DNA from: Shewanella woodyi ATCC 51908
GTDB lineage: Bacteria; Pseudomonadota; Gammaproteobacteria; Enterobacterales; Shewanellaceae
NCBI RefSeq assembly: GCF_000019525.1
Contig: NC_010506.1
Coordinates: 3,658,001-3,722,000, forward strand
DNA: 64,000 nt
Direction of reading: 5' to 3'
The notes under the pieces were generated by a model. That model saw nothing but the letters and a program-made list of their open reading frames with translations, was not told the origin of the DNA and searched no databases. Both the position numbers and the translations under genes were made by a program. Shown here in pieces: positions 62,228 through 64,000 of this stretch (the first letter of the stretch is position 1; every line of letters begins with the position of its first letter).

Positions 62228-63694
62228 ATGAATGGCAATAGCATGAGCATTGAATTACCAGTCTTAATTACTTTTATCGGCTACCTCTCCTTAATGATGG
62301 GAATAGGACTTTGGGCCTACAAAGCCACTGATTCAGTTGACGACTATATTTTGGGCGGCAGGGGAATGGGTCCAGCAGTCACGGCTTTAAGTGTTGGTGC
62401 ATCCGACATGTCAGGTTGGTTATTACTCGGTCTACCAGGGGCTGTTTACCTTGGTGGTTTAGGAGAAGCGTGGATCGGTATAGGCTTGGTCTTTGGGGCT
62501 TGGTTAAACTGGCTATTTGTTGCTAAACGCCTGCGTATCTATACGGAATTTACCGATAATGCACTTACCCTCCCCGACTTCTTTGAAAAACGTTTTGAAG
62601 ACAACAAAGGTTTACTTAAGCTTGTTTCAGCCATCACCATTTTAATATTTTTCACCTTCTATGCCTCATCGGGCATGGTAGGCGGTGCCATACTGTTTGA
62701 AAAAGTGTTCGGCTTAGATTACACCTTAGCCCTCATCATAGGCTCAACGATTATTGTTGCGTATACCTTTGTTGGTGGCTTCTTTGCCGTAAGCTGGACA
62801 GACTTTTTTCAGGGCTGTTTAATGTTAGTCGCGCTGCTTATCGTTCCAGTCGCTATCTTTTCTCAACCTGAAACACAAAACGGACTGGACTCTTTAGATC
62901 CTTCCATGTTGGCACTGTTTCATGAAAACACCACCTTTATCGGGCTTATCTCTTTATTGGCATGGGGACTGGGCTACTTTGGTCAGCCTCACATTCTTTC
63001 ACGTTTTATGGCTATCAATAGCCCTGACGATATTAAAGTATCTCGTCGTATTGCTATGAGCTGGATGTTAGTTGCTCTGATTGGGGCACTGGCCACCGGT
63101 ATTGCGGGTAGTTTGTACTTTGCTAGCGAACCGCTAGCAAATCCTGAGACTGTCTTCATCCACTTAGCCCATGCAGCATTCAACCCTTGGATTGGCGGCC
63201 TGTTAATTGCGGCAATACTCTCTGCGATTATGAGTACGATTGACTCCCAACTTTTGGTTTGCTCAAGTGTTATCACCGAAGATTTCTATAAAAAATGGCT
63301 ACGTCCAGAAGCAAGCAGCAAAGAGCTGATGCTAGTGGGTCGTATTGGTGTCCTTGTCATTGCGGTTATTGCAGGCATCGTAGCTCTAAACCCAGAGAGC
63401 AGTGTACTTGGATTGGTCAGCTACGCTTGGGCTGGTTTCGGAGCAGCATTTGGTCCAGTTGTACTGCTAGCACTGTTTTGGAAGGATTATAGCCGTAACG
63501 GTGCTATTGCAACTATCTTAGTTGGAGCGATCACCGTTGTTATTTGGAAGCAGCTATCTGGCGGAATTTTTGATCTCTATGAGATACTGCCAGGCTTTAT
63601 ATTTGCCACGCTTATCGGTGTGATTGTGAGCCGATTCTCAGCGCCTTCTGATGCAACAAAAGAACAATTTAGAGTATTTACTTCAAAACTTTAA
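62228..63694 (+). CDS. putP: Sodium/proline symporter
   Basis: A 488-aa sodium/solute symporter closely resembling PutP: YILGGRGMGPAVTALSVGASDMSGWLLLGLPGAVYLGG, ALTLPDFFEKRF, WGLGYFGQPHILSRFMA, and VLGLVSYAWAGFGAAFGPVVLL. About 13 membrane helices. Imports proline with Na+. ATGs at 62228 and 62243 are both possible starts; the second (SIELPVLITFIGYL) is closer to PutP. No put catabolic genes are adjacent in the window. Confidence 0.93.
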   Translation: MNGNSMSIELPVLITFIGYLSLMMGIGLWAYKATDSVDDYILGGRGMGPAVTALSVGASDMSGWLLLGLPGAVYLGGLGEAWIGIGLVFGAWLNWLFVAKRLRIYTEFTDNALTLPDFFEKRFEDNKGLLKLVSAITILIFFTFYASSGMVGGAILFEKVFGLDYTLALIIGSTIIVAYTFVGGFFAVSWTDFFQGCLMLVALLIVPVAIFSQPETQNGLDSLDPSMLALFHENTTFIGLISLLAWGLGYFGQPHILSRFMAINSPDDIKVSRRIAMSWMLVALIGALATGIAGSLYFASEPLANPETVFIHLAHAAFNPWIGGLLIAAILSAIMSTIDSQLLVCSSVITEDFYKKWLRPEASSKELMLVGRIGVLVIAVIAGIVALNPESSVLGLVSYAWAGFGAAFGPVVLLALFWKDYSRNGAIATILVGAITVVIWKQLSGGIFDLYEILPGFIFATLIGVIVSRFSAPSDATKEQFRVFTSKL

Positions 63695-64000
63695 ATAGTA
63701 AAAATAGGGGTTTGAAAGACTCAAACCCCATTTAAGCTTACAACTGTACACCGAAAATTACATTTATTTTTCAAGCTCAGCTTCACAAGGTGTTAACCTT
63801 TGTAAAAACACGCTCAAGCCCTTAACCTTACTATAGATAAGCCCTTCAGCCATACATTAAAACTCCCCCCTCTACTTCCCTGTTTTTATCCTTTGGAAAT
63901 TAACAAAAACACAACTTGAAAACCCATCTGGTCGGAGTTGTTGGCATACAAAACCATCCCTACTATGCACAGGTCTAATAAATGGACTTCACATTGAGCT
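63695..64000. other. Right-edge intergenic region
   Basis: Contains the putP terminator at 63707. The remaining 270 bases show no coding frame with a good start. Confidence 0.5.
63707..63729 (+). terminator. Terminator after putP
   Basis: GGGGTTTGA pairs with TCAAACCCC (9 bp, loop AAGAC) and is followed by ATTTAAG; 12 bases after the putP stop. Confidence 0.75.

Overview
The window looks like a chromosomal segment of a marine Shewanella-type gammaproteobacterium. The evidence is protein-level resemblance across nearly every gene, moderate to low GC, and a conserved backbone: fimV-asd-pdxB, fabB-mnmC, an RNA methyltransferase with yfcL, aroC-prmB-smrB, sixA, fadJ-fadI. That backbone parallels the E. 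coli truA-usg-pdxB ... fabB-mnmC-yfcL ... aroC-prmB-smrB-sixA-fadJ-fadI region. No tRNA, rRNA, insertion sequence, phage gene or CRISPR array was seen.

Layout. 1-3.8 kb: 5' part of fimV, asd, pdxB and a small hypothetical gene, all leftward. 4.1-26.6 kb: an accessory-looking block between pdxB and fabB. It holds a TPR-GGDEF protein, a solute-binding protein, queG, dodecin, a TonB receptor / Cys-rich propeller / TlpA operon, an exported M17 aminopeptidase, a divergent luxR-luxI pair with a perfect 18-bp lux-box palindrome, a GMC dehydrogenase operon, a frameshifted small exported protein, an scsABCD-type thiol-redox (copper tolerance) operon, and a fusion of two CDGSH iron-sulfur motifs to a glutamate synthase-like FMN domain. 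26.7-43.5 kb: backbone genes (fabB, mnmC with a decayed methyltransferase half, a two-component system next to a DUF5666 lipoprotein, an RNA methyltransferase, yfcL, a NAD-kinase-like gene, an MFS transporter, aroC, prmB, smrB, sixA, an M16 protease). 43.9-49.3 kb: a second accessory insert with a 1441-aa propeller-PAS-GGDEF-EAL protein, an exported protein made of eight identical 13-residue repeats, and a 39-aa downstream ORF. 49.5-53 kb: anaerobic-type beta-oxidation genes fadIJ. 53.4-60.5 kb: the moxR/DUF58/Bat operon. 60.6-61.8 kb: a sigma factor with its anti-sigma partner. 62.2-63.7 kb: putP.

Functional themes. Three separate extracytoplasmic thiol-redox modules (12.6, 19.3 and 20.6-24.2 kb) lie within 12 kb, beside a TonB receptor and Cys-motif propeller that could handle a metal. 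Acyl-homoserine-lactone quorum sensing is supported by a synthase, a receptor and an operator matching the CTGNCC-N4-GGNCAG type. Two c-di-GMP enzymes have exported sensor domains. The best candidate for something undescribed is the tandem-repeat exported protein with its 39-aa partner (48.3-48.9 kb). Its repeats are identical in protein but vary at synonymous sites. The TonB/propeller/TlpA operon is the second candidate. All functional calls rest on motif reading by eye, with no database search.
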